Assembly: GCA_011109175.1 (NCBI GenBank)
Contig: RDEW01000063.1
Span: 187,779-251,778 of the forward strand
Direction of reading: 5' to 3'
Length of the DNA stretch: 64,000 nucleotides
Source of the DNA: Dicyema japonicum
Taxonomy: Eukaryota; Dicyemida; Rhombozoa; Dicyemidae
Part shown: positions 24,641 through 36,380 of the stretch, one piece after another
Position numbering within the stretch: position 1 is the stretch's first letter
Layout: each line of letters begins with the position of its first letter
Translations under genes and position numbers: made by a program
Notes under the pieces: model-generated
The model's database searches: none
What the model saw: only the letters and a program-made list of their open reading frames with translations
Told to the model about the DNA's origin: nothing

Positions 24641-25955
24641 CAACAGTCGCTTTGAACCTTATCAGCGACTAATTTATAGTGGATCATCTCGGCTTTTCTA
24701 GAATTTTCTCGACTCGTAGGGATAGCAGAACAATTCTTCAAGACAGAGAAAAGTATTCCACCGAATCTTGAGCTTTCACTAGGCAGCATCACATTACTTC
24801 AGAATCCTCACATCGAATGCATTTCTGATTTTACCTCTTCTCCATTTGGTGAATTGAAAAATTCGACCGTTCTTTCCTGGGACATATCTGCGTCTGTGAT
24901 CAAACCTCCGGAAATTATGTCCAAGGAGTATATAATTCACAAGGTTGTGGAAAATAATTGTATTTCCACGTGGACAATCCACCACTAAGGTTTTTCCACC
25001 ACTATGACGTAAGATCTCCTGTCTCGGTGCATGATGTTTTCGTAGGACAGAAAATTCTTTTATCCAGCTTTAAACTTCCATCCTAGGCAACTCCTAGAAA
25101 AAGCAATAAATTTGTTTCTGTATAGTCAAGATCTCTCTAATTAAGGCGTTGGATCCATAATGTCTACACCAGGCTGTCAAAAACGCGGGCACAAAGGATT
25201 ATTTTACAGTCGACGACATTGAGGCGGACTTCGTCATTATAATGAAACCACCAGAGGAAAGCAGTGGATTTCTGTCAGTGCCGTCAAATTGATAGGCCGC
25301 GGTTATGAGCGTTCTACGTGGTCAGACATTCTCAGCTTAAACTTTACATTCCCAGAGAAACGATGCTGTCATAAAAAGTGCTTGCATCCAAGTATTTAGC
25401 GGAGCACCTTGCACGTAGCTTCCGTCGATTAGATGATACTCAAATTGTCTCATTTATTGGCGATAATGTTAACAAATTTTAAAACAATACTAAATTTTAT
25501 CTTGGTGCCGGTTATTATGTTGTCTTTATAAAGCACTGCGCAAACTGAACCATTTAGAATGACATCTGCTAAGAAGAGCACCTGGCTTTTGGGATACCTT
25601 CCTGAAAAGATTATAAATTTCAGAAAGTTTTCAACAAGGATTATCGCAGTGTTCGGTTTCGCCTATAGTTGTTTTCTTCCACAAAATAATCTTATGCGGC
25701 CCCTGGAGCTATTTGAGTTTGACATGAATGGTCTGCACAACGTCCAATCTTAAAGTGGCCCCTATTTTTTCCCCGATCTCCCTTCTGATATAATACGGAA
25801 TCATCGCTGTCTTTTCCAACCGCATTCCGATAGTTCATAAAAGGCTGTAACACGGAAACACGGACATTTATTGGTAATCGCGGGTATTGACTTTTATCAC
25901 TCAGTCATATAATCTAGATAACATCATCAGTTCTCCCAATCTCCATATTAATATT
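24641..25955. other. Unassigned segment of unit A with a protein-like plus-strand frame
   Basis: Most of this segment is unassigned. A plus-strand frame at about 25,165-25,440 is broken by a 1-nt deletion; in unit B the same place reads openly (34,600-34,850, see there). A second short frame, 25,559-25,753 (MTSAKKSTWLLGYLPEKII), is conserved at 34,994 but then diverges because unit B carries about 290 extra bases. Confidence 0.35.
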
Positions 25956-26560
25956 TTACTGTTGGTGGATATGGGTGCTCCCAGTATACTGTAAAACAGT
26001 TGAGTATTCCGTTATAAATGAAGGGGAGACAAGGAAAACTATAAGTTTATCTCCGCCAGATGGAGAATGATGATTAACCTTCTTAGAAGTTTGCACTTCA
26101 AATCTCACAGTCGATAGAATTTTTAAATAACGTTGATCTATCCCCCATCCGTCTACAGAGTGAAGTTTAAAATTTCTTTTTGACTCCTCCGTTTTCTGGT
26201 ATTTTCCATAGATGAACTTCACATTTTGAGAGTTTTGTAGAGTCTCGTAGGTCCACTGCATCATTTCACTTTTGTGCAGAACAATATACAAAGTTCTTAT
26301 AGCATTTGATAGCAGACCTTCCTAACCATTCGGTATCTATAGTGGGCCCTCCAATCTCGAGTCCAAAGCGTACGAGGGACGTAGCTTCCGTTTTCGAGCT
26401 GATGACCAGCGCAAAGCGTTTTCCAGTCAGATTGCGCTTACTCCAAGGTCTTGTACAGTTACTACCAGTCTAGATAGTGAAACCTCCTATTACTGGAAAC
26501 TGGCCCTTTGTGGTCTCTAACCCGGCTTTGATATCATTTTTATCTCATTTTGTGCCCACG
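25956..26560 (-). pseudogene. Jockey-like LINE ORF1 end and endonuclease piece, unit A
   Basis: Read on minus, 26,500-26,330 gives TSLVRFGLEIGGPTIDTEW, matching TSLMRCGFFIGTNKISCEW of the ORF1 at 57,200 just before its CCHC knuckle. Then 26,200-25,960 gives GFEVQTSKKVNHHSPSGG and IVFLVSPSFITEYS, matching the endonuclease at 57,640-57,800. The part between, including the knuckle, is missing. Duplicated at 35,685-36,380. Confidence 0.65.
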
Positions 26561-26660
26561 AATAGAGTATTTCATCCCTAAAAAACGGTGATGCAGACCA
26601 ACCATGCATTCGAAGACTTTTGTACATCCTTCCCATTTTTGACGCAGCTGTTGAGTCCTT

Positions 26661-27012
26661 CACTCTCCCCACTTAAGGAGTTCTCTGGCTACCTTGGTTT
26701 AATCAAAATTTTTTCAGCGGACGGTAAGTCTGCTGCCTCATTGGTGGTGGCCATGTAAAGTTGTTCCCATATTGGAAATTATAGTCATAGCATATTATAA
26801 TTTCGTCATTTCGGTAGTTTGGATAACTTCCTTGTACTGCTTAAAGTCAGAGACAGCCACACGGTCAAAAATGTCTTTTATAATTTTTTTTTTCTAAATA
26901 AATGCTGTTTTCCCTGACAATGGTTTGTAACAAGTCTTCTTTGCTATGACATCATCGTCCTCATCAAATATCTTTTTATGCTGTGTCTCAAAAAACTAGA
27001 GATATTTCTTTT
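26661..27012 (-). pseudogene. Truncated copy of the ORF at 15,809, fused to LINE
   Basis: About 230 bases match 15,766-15,996, including the codons for EIIICYDYN with a 1-nt deletion. At about 26,895, inside a poly-T run, the sequence jumps to the LINE at the position equivalent to 17,808. This is the 1.8-kb deletion that distinguishes unit B from unit A. Confidence 0.7.
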
Positions 27013-27745
27013 TCAGCATAGTATGTGCCATCCGGTTTCTTGAGCACAATCTTGTTTGATTGACTCTGGGTTCCTCATTCTTCGTATAACTTCCAAAGAA
27101 GGATTCTGTTTGTTTAGCTTCCGTAGTTGAGAGTTCCACTTATTCTCATTCCAACTTTTAAATTTTTCCGACAACTGCTTTTGTAGTTCGCCAATTTTTT
27201 GAGGGTAAGCGGTCCGGCATCTCCTCAGTTTAGTTCTTAGATTATTTCTTTTCAACACAATTTTCTTGATGTGCCATGGACTAGGGACAGTATTATCGTT
27301 TCTTGAGTATATTTTTCTAGCAAAGTTATCCAGATTGTATAATATCAGATCCGTTACTCGTTTACTTGTTTTATCAATTTGTTTTATACGAGTCTTGGCT
27401 CGGTATGCCCTAACATCAATTCCTTTGCAATGAACATCCTATAGTGATTCCAGTTTAGATTCTTGGTATCGTAACCGACAAAGACTCCAGGTTCATTAAT
27501 AATTTTCAAATCCACGGATATTAGCAATGGAATGTAGTCACTGACCGGAAGAGTAATTGGTACGTCGGCGTATTCTGAAATAGTAGGGGAAATCAAGAAG
27601 ACACCAAGCTTGTCACCCCCGTAGGGAAAAAATGGTTATCCTCTTTCGGTGTAAGGACTTTTACTCTTAGGCTTTTTTGGATATAATTTAGAATTATATA
27701 TGTCTCCACCAGAGATGGTGAACCAGATGAAATACGATAACAATT
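27013..27745 (-). pseudogene. Jockey-like LINE 5' part, unit B
   Basis: Copy of 17,900-18,530 with extra small deletions. It keeps the linker (KSWNENKWNSQLRKLNKQNP) and the endonuclease end (MISPTISEYADVPI). It holds about 155 bases (27,326-27,480) absent from unit A, flanked by CAAAG; their translation (GYDTKNLNWNHYR) matches the endonuclease-RT linker of the LINE at 57,840 (DYDLSRLNWEHYR). So unit A lost this piece; unit B did not gain it. Confidence 0.7.
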
Positions 27746-28392
27746 CAAGCTCCCTCAACTAAAAAAAGAGGAGAACAGAAGAAACAAACAAAAAGACTCA
27801 CTAATGACATTCTCACAACACATTGAAGAATTCTTGATAAAAGGGCTCGGAATTGAATGTATTGGAAGTAATTATAAAGAATAAGTTCCTTCCCTCCTAT
27901 TGACTGCATATCCAGACCGTACAAAAAATTAATAAGCATGTCCATCATGGAAGTTTGCGATATACTCATCCAAACGCAACAAACTAAATACAATAAGACA
28001 GAGCTACATGTTAGCATCCCACTTTATATGAGAACATGGAGAATTAATATAAGAGAGTTTTACGGAAATTATTCTGAACTGAAAGTTAAAAATGGAACCC
28101 AACTTACGTTGATTTATATTGACAAAATTGTGATAGAGAGTAAGTTCATGAGATATTACACAGCCCAACCTCCATCGATAAAGATTCTTCATTTATTTAA
28201 ATAATTTATATATAATATAGATCCTAACAAATTTGGTCGCAAAAAGAAGATGAGTTGAAAGCCACGTTGAACCGATTACTAGGTATAACATCTTTGAAAT
28301 CGAAAAGATTATTTCTTTATTATAAATAATATAATACAAATTTATAAATTCAAATAAAAAATTAAATTAAATTTATATTAAGGTCATCAATT

Positions 28393-30710
28393 ATGGAAAC
28401 ACCTTCATTATATGCATTATGCATCAATAATATTCGAACGAACGTTATAGAACAAAAATATATAAAATTAAGCGATAAATCTAAGAAAATGATTTCCAAA
28501 AGAACTCTTAACGAATTGAAATATTTGATTCCTCACTCTAAGAGAGATCTACTTTTTAAAGATTCATTTTTAAATAAAATTTCAGATGTAGTGCAGAAAG
28601 ACATTTTTTGCATTCAGTTGACTAATCAAAATGTTGACATTAAGAAGGTTGTTAACATGATTCAAGTTTATCCAAATTTATCAAATATTACAATAAGAAG
28701 GATTGTTTCATCAGAAAAGAATCCTGAACTACCGTATTTATCAAATAACGTTAAATCATTCACACTCTGTAAGTACGATGACCCAGATTTGCTAAATCAG
28801 TTATTTATGACTGGATTTAGAAAAATAAAGTATCTCACCCTCGTTGGACTCGGTGATAAAACCAAAATTAACAGTACATTGAAAATAATAGAAAAACTGG
28901 AACGCATAAATTTTCACGATGTTTTTATTTTCCAATTTTGATAATTTTATTTCAACCCTAAACAGTCCAGAGTCTCTGAGGTAGATTCTCTCTCAATTTT
29001 AGACATTTTATACATACAAGTTATTTTCGCTGCAATGGATGTGACAGTAATTTCTATTTTTTTTTCAAAAAAGCCAAGAACCTTACTTACGTAAATTTAT
29101 CTGGATGTTTTATTAAAAAAAGAAAACTAAAAAAGTTAACAAAGTTATTGATTTTAATAATCTTAGCAAAATTAAAAAAATGGGATTTAAAAAATTTCAA
29201 GATGGGAAAATTTTACATTTCAGTAAAAATATAACCGATTCTGTATTTATATTAAAGAATATAGAATGATTCGGAATCAAATTTAAATAACTTAGTAAGA
29301 TCTGCACTTCGTTTAAATAACATTGATCTACTGGCGGGTTTTTTTGAGTCGATTGTTAGTTTTAAATTTAAAATTGAAAATAAATTATTAAAACCATTTT
29401 TGAGAGTATTTTAAAATATAAATTTAGCTTCTCCGTCGCTTTTTATATGATTGTAAATATCTGTATTATATTTCAATTCTGTAATTTAATATTTTAATTT
29501 CAGGGATATTCTAACTAACATAATCATAAATCAACCAATTTCATATGCTGATACTTGGTATAAGTAGATTTCATCCATAGCTTTATTTTTGATATTTTTC
29601 TTGACATTATTACGTATGAAAATATGTGTGATATAATACGATCTTTTTATTGTAAGTTTTTGGCTGATTTTAAACCGTGGAAGATATCTATTTTTGTTAG
29701 TTAATTCTTATTTTTAGCTTCCTGCACTTTCAATTGTGTTAATAAAACTTCACTACTGGAAAAATGATTTTTATCGTCATCCTCGTTGTGTTGTAAAAAA
29801 ATTGAGTATCAATCTTATGGCCTATCTTGGCTATTCTGAAGGACTTGTCAAAGTTCAAAGAACAATAAATTTTTAGTCATGCCTTGAACAGTTTAAAAAA
29901 GATGACAAAAATAATATACTCCGTTTTAGTTTGTTGAAGTGTCTTCTAGGTATTTAAAATATATTTTTGTAGACGAAAATGAAAAGAATGTGAATTTGTT
30001 TCTCCATAGTGGAATTTATTATATTTATATTTTTTCGACAGATTTTCTGTGTCTACCCATGAAGACAATTATATATTAATTCTTTTATTTAAAATTGTAG
30101 AAAATATGGCTAAATCCTCAAACACCAGATATTTAATAAGGACGCATCGTCTACTAGATCTTATATTGTAATATTTTTGTTTATTGAAAAGGGAAATTGA
30201 ATACTCAAACCGTTATACTGATGTCACCTATTTTTTATATAGATGTATCTGCCAGATATTATGTGATCCAAATGATATTTTTCCTACTTTTTTGAATTCT
30301 GATTTTAGTGATTTGAATCCACGTGAACACATTCTAGAAAAAATTGTTCAGTTTATAAAAAAGCTTAATTATCCAATCACCAGTAAAATCAGAGATACGA
30401 TAATTTCTTTTGATTTAGATATGAGGTATTTCCTAGGTATTTCCTAAGGTCAATGGAATCAACGATAAATTTATTAAATGTGAACACAGATGAACGAATT
30501 TGGCTTTGGGCTGTGTGGGAATGTGCCAATCTAACATCATTGTATCATAATTCCTTAATTATGGACATGTTTGTTTCTCATAACATTATTATGAAAATTG
30601 AGACTGTATGTTTACTATCCAATATGAAAGAGATCCATGACTATGCTGAGTTTTTTAAAAGAATATACAATGTTGTTTTTATAATTTAGAATTACATCAA
30701 CCATCATTAA
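28393..30710 (+). CDS. ZYG11/ZER1-family substrate receptor, unit B copy (one frameshift)
   Basis: The better copy. Exons: 28,393-28,980; 29,003-29,143; 29,167-29,242; 29,265-29,405; 29,428-29,480; 29,504-29,557; 29,581-29,695; 29,718-29,852; 29,877-29,949; 29,973-29,989; 30,010-30,167; 30,192-30,425; 30,449-30,671; 30,690-30,710. The introns are 18-24 nt, GT-AG. Apart from one extra T near 28,930 in exon 1, every junction keeps one frame, giving about 675 residues, near the size of human ZYG11B/ZER1 (about 745-765). Order: N-terminal helix (PSLYALCINNI, a possible Cullin-2/elongin-binding region), LRR-like repeats (NLTYVNLSGC), then helical armadillo-like repeats ending with RLLDLILEIEYSN, CICQILCDPND and LWAVWECANLT. 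In this family the protein recruits substrates such as N-terminal glycine degrons to Cullin-2; that role is inferred. The extra T may be a real lesion or a sequencing error. Confidence 0.8.
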
Positions 30711-31254
30711 AGTTAACATATTTGATAATTTCCATTAACTATTTTACTAATTGTTGTTGTGGTTTATTAATTAGTATGGTAGATTCATAAATTATAGATA
30801 TTGGAATGATTAAGAATCTACAGATATATATTTTCTTATTTTAAATTTATCACATAGTTAACGATTAGCAAGAAAGATTTCATTTTGAGGCTGGATTTGG
30901 TCAAATATTGAGAAAGGTGAGTCACATGACGTCACCTTACTTAGGCCACAAAAGCACGTATTTAGCGTATAATCAGAAGCTCATGTTGAACTCCCGCGAC
31001 CCCTGGTTATACGTATTATAAGTCAATGATTCTTTAAAGAGTATTTTGTTCCAAAAGTCTTTTTTCCTATAACTTTAAGTACTCTTCTTGGCTATCTTCG
31101 ATCTTTATGTTATTTATTTAGCAAAGAATGGATGCTTGAATCGAATGCGTAAAAGTTTATTATTTATTTGATTAACCCATGATAACGGGTAAAATTAAAA
31201 AAATTAAACACTACCGCGTTGCCATAAGCACGTAAAATGCCTAGGGTTTCGCTT
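30711..31254. other. 3' flank of ZYG11-like gene, unit B
   Basis: No gene; nearly identical to 21,492-22,035. Confidence 0.4.
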
Positions 31255-31545
31255 GTGCAGAACACATATTTTATTTAAGTAAAAAACAGTTATTATAACT
31301 AATCGTAGAGGGAGAACCAAGGAATGCTCTTCACTTCTTTGTTTTTTTTTCTTTTTCTTGTGTTTATGTCCTTTTGACTACCCAGTTCCGCAATGAATCT
31401 TCACTGATGACTCGTCAAGCCCTTTCCGCATCGTATATGGTGGAACCTTCCACCAGGTGAACAGCAGCGAGAATCGAACCCGTGACCTAAGCCACTTTAG
31501 CCCGACACCTAACCACTATGCCACCTGGCTAACTGGTTAAATAAA
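31255..31545 (-). repeat. SINE family A (tRNA-derived), unit B
   Basis: Copy of 22,036-22,320. On minus it has the A box GGCATAGTGGTTAGG, the B box GGGTTCGATTC and the same A-rich internal run. It differs by a few bases, so it was present before the duplication. Confidence 0.88.
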
Positions 31546-31574
31546 AAGGAAAAAGTTTCCAACTATGTCGTACG

Positions 31575-32490
31575 TTGGACGATTCATTTCCTGCACATCT
31601 GTTTTCACTTACGGCCTGCAAACCTTTGGTCAGAAGGATTCTACACTCCCTACCCGAATTCTCAATTGACCAAGACATAATCCACGCACGAGAAGCCTGG
31701 AATGCCACCAACCTCCCCATGTTTCCTTCACAAGACTGCCAGCGAAACCTGGACAATTTATTATGTTGGAATTCATTTGGACTCCTACTGGAATCAGCCA
31801 ATCAACACCGACGTGCTTGTTTGCTTTCGGGGGCTTCCCCTGAGAGCGGATCTTGGCTAAACGCCATCCCCAATGGAGTTATAGGAACCTTTACTGGATG
31901 ATGAATGCGTTAGAAGTGCTATCTCTCTGCGGCTGGGACTAAAAGTATATTTACCTCACCCGTGCTGATGTGGTATTCTGATAGACTGCTATGGCCTGCA
32001 TTCTCTTGCCTGCAAGATGTGCGCTGGTAGATCCCCAAGACACAAGGCTCTGAATGAGATTGTCAAGAAAGCTTTGGATGTCGCTGGATACTCGGCCATT
32101 TTTGAACCGGTCGGGTTATGCAGAAATGACGGGAAACGACCGGACGGACCATATTTCCTTTTGAAACCGGGAAACCACTTGTTTGGGGCGAGACATGTAC
32201 AGACACGTTCTCCCCGAACAATCTTCACGAGTACGCTTCAAGGTCCTGCTTTTCAGCCGTCAAGACGGAAAAGGCCAATCTTGAAAAATACGTCGACCTT
32301 CCCGATAATGTCAAATTTGTTAGTTTTGCTATGGAGACTTCCGGATCCTACTCCTCCTCTACACTCGAGTTTTTCGGACGTCTTGGAAACTGGATCACCT
32401 AATGCACTGGAGATCTCCGTGAACACCGCTGGCTAATTGAGCGAATTTTGCTCGCAAGGAACAGCCGCGCAGTTAAGGCGGAAACTAACT
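31575..32490 (+). pseudogene. R2-like LINE 3' part, unit B
   Basis: Copy of 22,346-23,275 with the same lesions: TGA between the first two knuckle cysteines (31,966-31,968) and Asp-to-Gly in the endonuclease (32,187-32,189). The frames read FSIDQDIIHAREAWNAT, GRSPRHKALNEIV, GKRPDGP and, after shifts, WLIERILLARNS. One additional indel near 31,630 separates it from unit A. Confidence 0.82.
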
Positions 32491-33311
32491 AACTTATGTT
32501 TTGACCAAAATAAAATACCAGATAAAAAATGTAATTCAGACTGTTAATGGAGTTGTCGAGTCTAGTGGAGACAGTAGTCAAATGTAGCCTGCCTCATTGG
32601 ACAAGGTTTTAGCTCCTAATTTTATCTTGAGAATATTTCATCCAGTGTTCTCTGGGATTTGGCTGCCCTTAAGGATCTTCCTCTGTTCCTCAGTGACTTG
32701 TCCTTAATGGAGACAGAGGCTGTCTCCGTTCCTGCCACTCTTGGATGGCTGACAGTTTCATGAGATGGACATCGTCCAGAAGCTTATAGTACCATTGGCA
32801 TGATAAATTATCGGAAGATAGGATTTAATGATTCCGTTTTTATTTCAAGACATCAAGCGACGATTTTAAACACCTTTTATTAATCGCAGCTAATATAGTT
32901 TTTGATGTGTTAGCAAAGAGTCCCTGATCAAAGTTGACCTCCAAATATTGGTTTTTAGTCTAACTATTAATAAAAAAGGGACAGCTTGAACTATGCCACA
33001 TGGCGCCAAAGTTAATGTGGTGCAATGTGGTTTCTTGAATTGAAGATTTTTATTTGTTTCTTCTGTTCCACCTATTCAACCATAGGGAGCTTAAATTGTT
33101 AGCGTATGTCATGTTGTCCACCATCTCTAGTGGAGACAGATATAATCCTAAATTAAATCCAAAAAACACGAGTCAACAACCGTCCAGAGGAGTTTTCCCT
33201 GTAGGCTTTTCCATAAAGTTGGATCATGCAAAGACTTCTGTGAAAGGCTGGATTACCTGAATCTTTTCATACTTGTTTTGTTGGGGGTCTTCTGATTCAA
33301 TAAATTTAAAT
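32491..33311. other. Mixed repeat remnants, unit B
   Basis: Equivalent of 23,276-24,100: R2-like 3' flank, a SINE family B head near 32,995-33,075 (GCCACATGGCGCCAAAG) and a short LINE endonuclease frame at 33,105-33,260. Nothing else is recognised. Confidence 0.45.
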
Positions 33312-34060
33312 TTAAGGATTCTTGACTCGATACAGAGCTGTCTTATGTACGTGGTAAGCAATGTGACAGAATTTTATTTCTGATGTTGAGCCTCTTCTTG
33401 GAGAGCCACAGTTTCTGCTTGTCGAGCATTTTTTTGACGGACTGAGTAGCTGATTGAATGTTTTTTCTCTTCCTGGAAAGAATAATGTTGTTGTCGCAGG
33501 AGACGACGAGATAATTCTCATTGCTGGTTTGAGGCATTTCGTTTTGCAGAGGTTGGATTGTTGGAGTGACAGTGGGGAACTCTTAGGGACTCAATTTGGG
33601 GAGTTAGTTGATTTCATGCCGCAAATCCTGCAAACGCTTGGACTCTTCTCTGCGCTCTCTTATAGTTTGTTCTGTGCTGCAACATACGGCATCTCTATTA
33701 GGAAGTTTTCCATTTTTTTCCGCTGCATCTATTATCGACATTACTAGCAAATTTTCATCTTCATCTAGCTTCTCGTCGAAACCTTTGTGTAGGGCAATCT
33801 TGATCCCTGGTCTCCTCGATTTTTCAAGAAGCAAGATAAAACGCTCTTTGTATGCAGTGTAATACCATCCTTCCAGTCCATAAGGGAGTGATGGACTGAT
33901 CGTACGTGAAAAAATATATAAAAACATATCCGTTTCGAGTCTCAATTTCCTCATACACAATAACGCATGGTGGGTTTTCATCCTTTTTTAGTTTAAAATC
34001 GCACAACGTGCTCCCAGATTTTGCAAAAGCTGTTCCGAGATACTTCAGGGAGCTCACAAT
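33312..34060 (-). pseudogene. Jockey-like LINE C-terminus, unit B (longer than unit A)
   Basis: Minus-strand frames in element order: SLKYLGTAFAKSGSTLCDF (34,057), LYGLEGWYYTAYKERF, SRRPGIKIALHKGFDEKLDEDENLL, MSIIDAAEKNGKLPNRDAV, and finally the block with SRKRKNIQSATQSVKK (33,537-33,343), which ends at a stop. It retains the 220-base stretch deleted from unit A, so the element was inherited by both units and then eroded independently. Confidence 0.78.
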
Positions 34061-34599
34061 GTTGATTCAACAGTCGCTTTGAACCTTATCAGCGACTAAT
34101 TTATAGTGGATCATCTCGTCTTTTCTAGAATTTTCTCGACTCGTAGGGATAGAAGAACAATTCCTCAAGGCAGAGAAAAGTATTCCACCGAATCTTGAGC
34201 TTTCACTAAGGCAGCATCACATTAATTCAGAATCCTCTCACATCGAAGTGGATTTCTGATTTTACCTCTTCTCCATTTGGTGAATTGAAAAATTCGACCG
34301 TTCTTCCTGGGACATATCTGCGTCTGTGATCAAACCTCCGGAAATTATGTCCAAGGAGTATATAATTCACAAGGTTGTGGAAAATAATTTGTATTTCCAC
34401 GTGGACAATCCACCACTAAGTTTTTCCACCACTATGACGTAAGATCTCCTGTCTCGGTGCATGATGTTTTCGTAGGACAGAAAATTCTTTTATCCAGCTT
34501 TAAACTTCCATCCTAGGCAACTCCTAGAAAAAGCAATAAATTTGTTTCTGTATAGTCAAGATCTCTCTAATTAAGGCGTTGGATCCATAATGTCTACAC

Positions 34600-34850
34600 C
34601 AGGCTGTCAAACACGAGGGCACAAAAGATTATTTTACAGTCGACGACATTGGGGCGGACTGCGTCATTATAATGAAACCACCAGAAGGAAAGCAGTGGAT
34701 TTTTCTCAGTGACGTCAAATTGATAGGTCGCTGTTATGAGCGTTCTACGTGGTCAGACAATCTCAGCTTAAACTTTACATTCCCAGAGAAACGATGCTGT
34801 CATAAAAGTGCTTGCATCCAAGTATTTAGCGGAGCACCTTGCACGTAGCT
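34600..34850 (+). other. Unrecognised protein-like frame conserved in both units
   Basis: The unit B reading is open and convincing: TKDYFTVDDIGADCVIIMKP, then GKQWIFLSDVKLIGRCYERS, then FTFPEKRCCHKSACIQ. It has mixed polar/hydrophobic composition with four Cys near its end. In unit A (25,165-25,440) a 1-nt deletion breaks it. It is not part of any LINE domain I can place. It may be an exon of an unknown gene or an ORF1 piece of another element. Confidence 0.3.
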
Positions 34851-35684
34851 TCCGTCGATTAGATGATACTTAAATTGTTTCACTTATTGGCAATAATTTT
34901 AACAAATTTTAAAACTAATAAATTTTTCTTGCGGAATCGTGCCGGTTATTATATTGTCTTTATAAAGCACTGCGCAAACTGAACCATTTAGAATGACATC
35001 TGCTAAGAAGAGTACCTGGCTTTTGGGATACCTTCCTGAGAAGATTATAAATTTCAGAAAGTTTTCAACAAGGATTATCGCAGTGTTCGGTTTCGCCTAT
35101 AGTTGTTTTCTTCCACAAAATCAACAAAATCTTCTCAGAGAACATGGTTGACTGATGAACACTTGTCATCCCTGATCAAGGTCGGAACTACAAATACATT
35201 TCAGATATACCATTGTCATCAAAAGAGATGCACCTCAGGACAAAACAAGACAAAAGAGTAATTTTTGGAAAAAAATGATTAGAATTGTTATATTTGTCGT
35301 TGTGGAGGGTTATCGCAATATAGCCGTTGTAGTAGGCTTGTAAATTATTAAATACGCTTCAATAAGATAAGGTGATTATCAGATTTGGTAGTGCGGTCAG
35401 ATTGTATGCAAAAATAATCTTATGCGGTCCCTGGAGCTATTTGAGTTTGACATGAATGGTCTACACAACGTCCAATCTTAAAGTGGCCCCTATTTTTTCC
35501 CCCGATCTCCCCTGTGATATAATACGGAATCATCGCTGTCTTTTCCAAAAGCATTCCGATAGTTCATAAAAGTCTGTAACACGGAAACACGGACATTTAT
35601 TGGTAATCGCGGGTATTGACTCCAATCACTCGGTCATATAATCTAGATAACATCATCAGTTCTCCCAATCTCCATATTAATATT
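34851..35684. other. Unassigned segment of unit B
   Basis: Contains the short frame MTSAKKSTWLLGYLPEKII near 34,994 (also in unit A) and the approximately 290-base insertion or retained segment 35,120-35,411 that is absent from unit A. No gene is recognised. Confidence 0.35.
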
Positions 35685-36380
35685 TTACTTTTGGTGGATA
35701 TGGGTGCTCCCAGTATACTGTAAAACAGTTGAGTATTCCGTTATAAATGAAGGGGAGACAAGGAAAACTATAAGTTTATCTCCGCCAGATGGAGAATGAT
35801 GATTAACCTTCTTAGAAGTTTGCACTTCAAATCCCACAGTCGATAAAATTTTTAAGTAACGTTGATCTATCCCCCATCCGTCTACAGAGTGAAGTTTAAA
35901 ATTTCTCACATCTTATTCATTTATTATGACGTCAGCCTGCTCTGCTTTCATCAATAGTCTTAGCTCTCTGTGACCCTTCCAATTTGGAAGTTTAAGCAAT
36001 TTTTGACTCCTCCGTTTTCTGGTATTTTCCATTGATGAACTCCACGTTTTGACTTTTTTGTAAAGTCTCGTAGGTCCACTGCATCATTTCACTTTTGTGC
36101 AGAACAATATACAAAGTTCTTATAGCATTTGATAGTAGACCTTCCTAACCATTCGGTATCTATAGTGGGTTCTCCAATCTCGAGTCCAAAGCGTACGAGG
36201 GACGTAGCTTCCGTTTTCGAGCTGATGACCAGCGCAAAGCGTTTGCCAGTCAGATTGCGCTTACTCCAAGGTCTTGTACATTTACTACCAGTCTAGATAG
36301 TGAGACCTCCTATTACTGGAGACTGGCCCTTTGTGGTCTCTAACCCGGCTTTGATATCATTACCTCATTTCGTGCCCACG
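35685..36380 (-). pseudogene. Jockey-like LINE ORF1 end and endonuclease piece, unit B
   Basis: Copy of 25,956-26,560. The endonuclease frame (35,909-35,685) reads VGFEVQTSKKVNHHSPSGG and LIVFLVSPSFITEYS. About 95 bases at 35,907-36,001 split it from the ORF1-derived part and are absent from unit A. Confidence 0.68.

Larger units (their letters stand above)
15766..26660. repeat. Tandem segmental duplication, unit A (about 10.9 kb)
   Basis: Sequence from CACTCTCCCCACTTAAGG at 15,766 to the junction at 26,660 is repeated head to tail from 26,661. Homology covers the LINE at 16,440-18,530 (partly), the ZYG11-like gene, a SINE, the R2-like tail and further LINE pieces. Relative to unit B, unit A contains about 1.8 kb extra (about 15,996-17,808) and lacks about 155 bp (B 27,326-27,480), about 220 bp (B 33,562-33,779), about 290 bp (B 35,120-35,411) and about 95 bp (B 35,907-36,001). 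Confidence 0.95.

Noticed and set aside
27938-28204. 88-codon plus-strand ORF upstream of the unit B ZYG11-like gene
   Set aside because: Its first third overlaps a LINE C-terminal fragment in the wrong phase, and the unit A copy is frameshifted; no family resemblance.
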